A stretch of 64,000 bases of DNA, from the NCBI RefSeq assembly GCF_000276665.1, contig NW_004955425.1, forward strand, positions 22,505,943 through 22,569,942, in the 5' to 3' direction. A program made the translations under genes and the position numbers. Origin of the DNA: Chinchilla lanigera. Taxonomy: Eukaryota > Chordata > Mammalia > Rodentia > Chinchillidae. How positions within the stretch are numbered: position 1 is the first letter of the stretch; each line of letters opens with the position of its first letter. The notes beneath the pieces are model-generated. The model ran no database searches. It had not been told where the DNA came from and saw only the letters and a list, made by a program, of their open reading frames with translations. Shown here one piece after another: positions 62,301-64,000 of this stretch.

Positions 62301-64000
62301 ATTAATTTTTAACTATCTGCAGAAATGTCACAGCCAAACTGTAGATGCACTTCCAGAAGGAAATCCAATTCCTTACTGTGTCTTCAGAGGTAATGCAAAC
62401 CTTGCTGCTATCATTCCCTAAAACTGTGTTCTATGAAAAGTATATTTAAAATAATGCAAACATGTTTCCATTAAAACTTCAAGAAATCATGCTTCTATTA
62501 ATATAAAATCCCTGACATGTCAAAATTATTTTAACTTTTATAAAAGTTGGGAAATTAAAAATGAATGAGGTTTTTTTCTTTTTTTTTTTTGTAGTTTTTA
62601 AGAAACATGTGGCTCTCTAGACCGAACTTTTCTGAATGAAGATGTAGTATTCAGATGACCATTTAAACAGGCAATGTGAATCAAATGCAACAGGTTCCTA
62701 ATCAGGAAAGACTAGCATTAGATGGTTCTGACAAGGGGGAATGCCTGTTTACCACCACAGAAAAACAGTAAAATTATCAGCTTTCTATCCTAGGTTCAAA
62801 ATAAAGTGGGAAAAAAGTCTGAGCAACAGCATGCTTTCAAAGAAAGCAACAGTTACTTTTAACCTAGGAAGACTACAATTTTATACAGAACACAACATCT
62901 TCACAAGGAACTTATTATAAAACACCAATTCATTAGTGAGACTTCACTGGCACCACTCTGAATCATAGGCCCAACTCTGTCTTCTCACATAAATTAAAAA
63001 ACTATCTGCAGAATAGACATCTCAGTAAATAAAAAAATGTAAAGCATTTAGACAAACTTGGTTTTTAAAGAAATAACTTTTGTCTAAATTTTTTTTGAAA
63101 TGGAAAAAAAACATAAATCACTATTTTATTAATATGTACATAAAAATTCGTAAACAAGTTTTCAAATTTCATGGAGAAGACAACAAAACCAGGTCACAAA
63201 AAGAATACAAATGATGGCGTATATAGTCAGTGCTTTCATATGAAGTTATTTTTTTACAGATTAAAAGGGAACCTTTTTGGATTCCTCTGATAGTCTCTCA
63301 TAATTCATTCATTATCAGCTGACCCATTTATGGTATCTTCCTCCATGGCCTCACATAGTTATCCATTTCTTTCTAATAGTTTACTACACAAATAATGGCT
63401 TTTAAAAATACAATTAGAAATAATCTGAGGAGAAAACAAAGCTATTCGTGAAAGATAAGGATTCAGTTGTTCCTTGTCTTAGAAGATGGTCAAGAAGTCT
63501 ATGAGCACTCTTTCAATACTAAAATTTGTATTATAAAACGACACTATGAAAGAACCTAAGACATACTGGGCAATCTACATCAATGGCAAAACTTCGGAAT
63601 GTCAACAAAATTCTCAATATTTTATTCATTTCCATTAAAATAAATATATTCTACAAAATAGGTTCTGCTGGGGCTAGAGAGAAGAATAACCTAATAAAAC
63701 CCAAGAATTCTATTGGCAAATAGTGCGCAAGGGTGACTTACAGGGCACTAACTGTTTGTGAAGAGCCTGACCCCTAGTGGTTACAAACGATGGTTACAGA
63801 CCCCAGAAGAGTTTTGTTATTAAGTAGCCAGTTTTGAGCAACTATGGAAGAAAAAGAAAAAAGGAAACTCAGTTGGATCTCAGTTTCTGTCACAGTAGGA
63901 GAAATGCCTCTCATTAATATGAGAGCGGAGTCAGAGAGCCTGGAAAGCACGTGGCGGCCCACACTGGGAGGAGGCCTAGGGAAAACACTCCTGACCTAAC

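Larger units (their letters stand above)
59201..64000 (-). other. SCAMP1: SCAMP1 intron upstream of its last exon (to the window end)
   Basis: No further SCAMP1 exon is recognisable on the - strand up to 64000. It contains an ID SINE with a G-rich tail (59901-59990), an MLT1-like LTR (60450-60800) and a B1 (62150-62300). The rest is AT-rich and unassigned. Confidence 0.75.

Noticed and set aside
59201..64000. Another SCAMP1 exon in the right-hand intron
   Set aside because: I looked on the - strand for the membrane-segment coding sequence preceding VHGLYRTTG and found no match with splice sites.

Overview
This window is mammalian nuclear DNA, almost certainly from a non-murid rodent. It is dense in two SINE types: tRNA-derived ID elements and 7SL-derived B1 elements, including B1-ID dimers. 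The ID copies share an unusual 3' half (a 'GGTACCGG'-type end), which would suit a squirrel- or beaver-like lineage, but the sequence alone does not settle the species. Most of the open reading frames in the window have no coding support.

Only two protein-coding genes are supported, and they converge. LHFPL2 is on the + strand. Its complete 228-residue coding sequence is split over two exons, 31807-32236 and 46951-47207, separated by a 14.7 kb intron. The first coding exon lies in a GC-rich island. A probable 3' UTR of about 3.5 kb follows. SCAMP1 is on the - strand. Only its last coding exon (59036-59200) and probable 3' UTR (down to about 56390) are in the window; bases 59201-64000 are SCAMP1 intron. 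The SCAMP1/LHFPL2 tail-to-tail arrangement matches the known human 5q14.1 order.

Bases 1-31641 hold no coding exon I can recognise. They probably form a long upstream (5' UTR) intron of LHFPL2 and are filled with fossils of mobile elements. The most notable are: a dead piggyBac-like transposon (19060-21200) carrying a fragment of CNOT10 coding sequence where its catalytic core should be, together with three ~184 bp tandem units; a pair of mariner 3' ends in inverted orientation (22364-23021); a 34 nt self-primed-type U2 snRNA pseudogene (16451-16484); a tail-only retrotransposition footprint (18412-18479); and several ID SINEs with perfect target-site duplications. A 100 bp run of N (9337-9436) is an assembly gap inside a SINE.

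The LHFPL2 intron (32237-46950) has a roughly 2.1 kb repeat-free, AT-rich block (37560-39690) with many homeodomain-type TAAT/ATTA cores, a candidate conserved non-coding element. The intergenic strip between the two genes (about 50.7-56.4 kb) carries SINEs, an old L1 3' end and a small hAT-like element. I found no operon, CRISPR array, tRNA or rRNA gene, and no evidence of a new protein system. The window's interest is in its gene-fragment-bearing transposon and atypical insertions.
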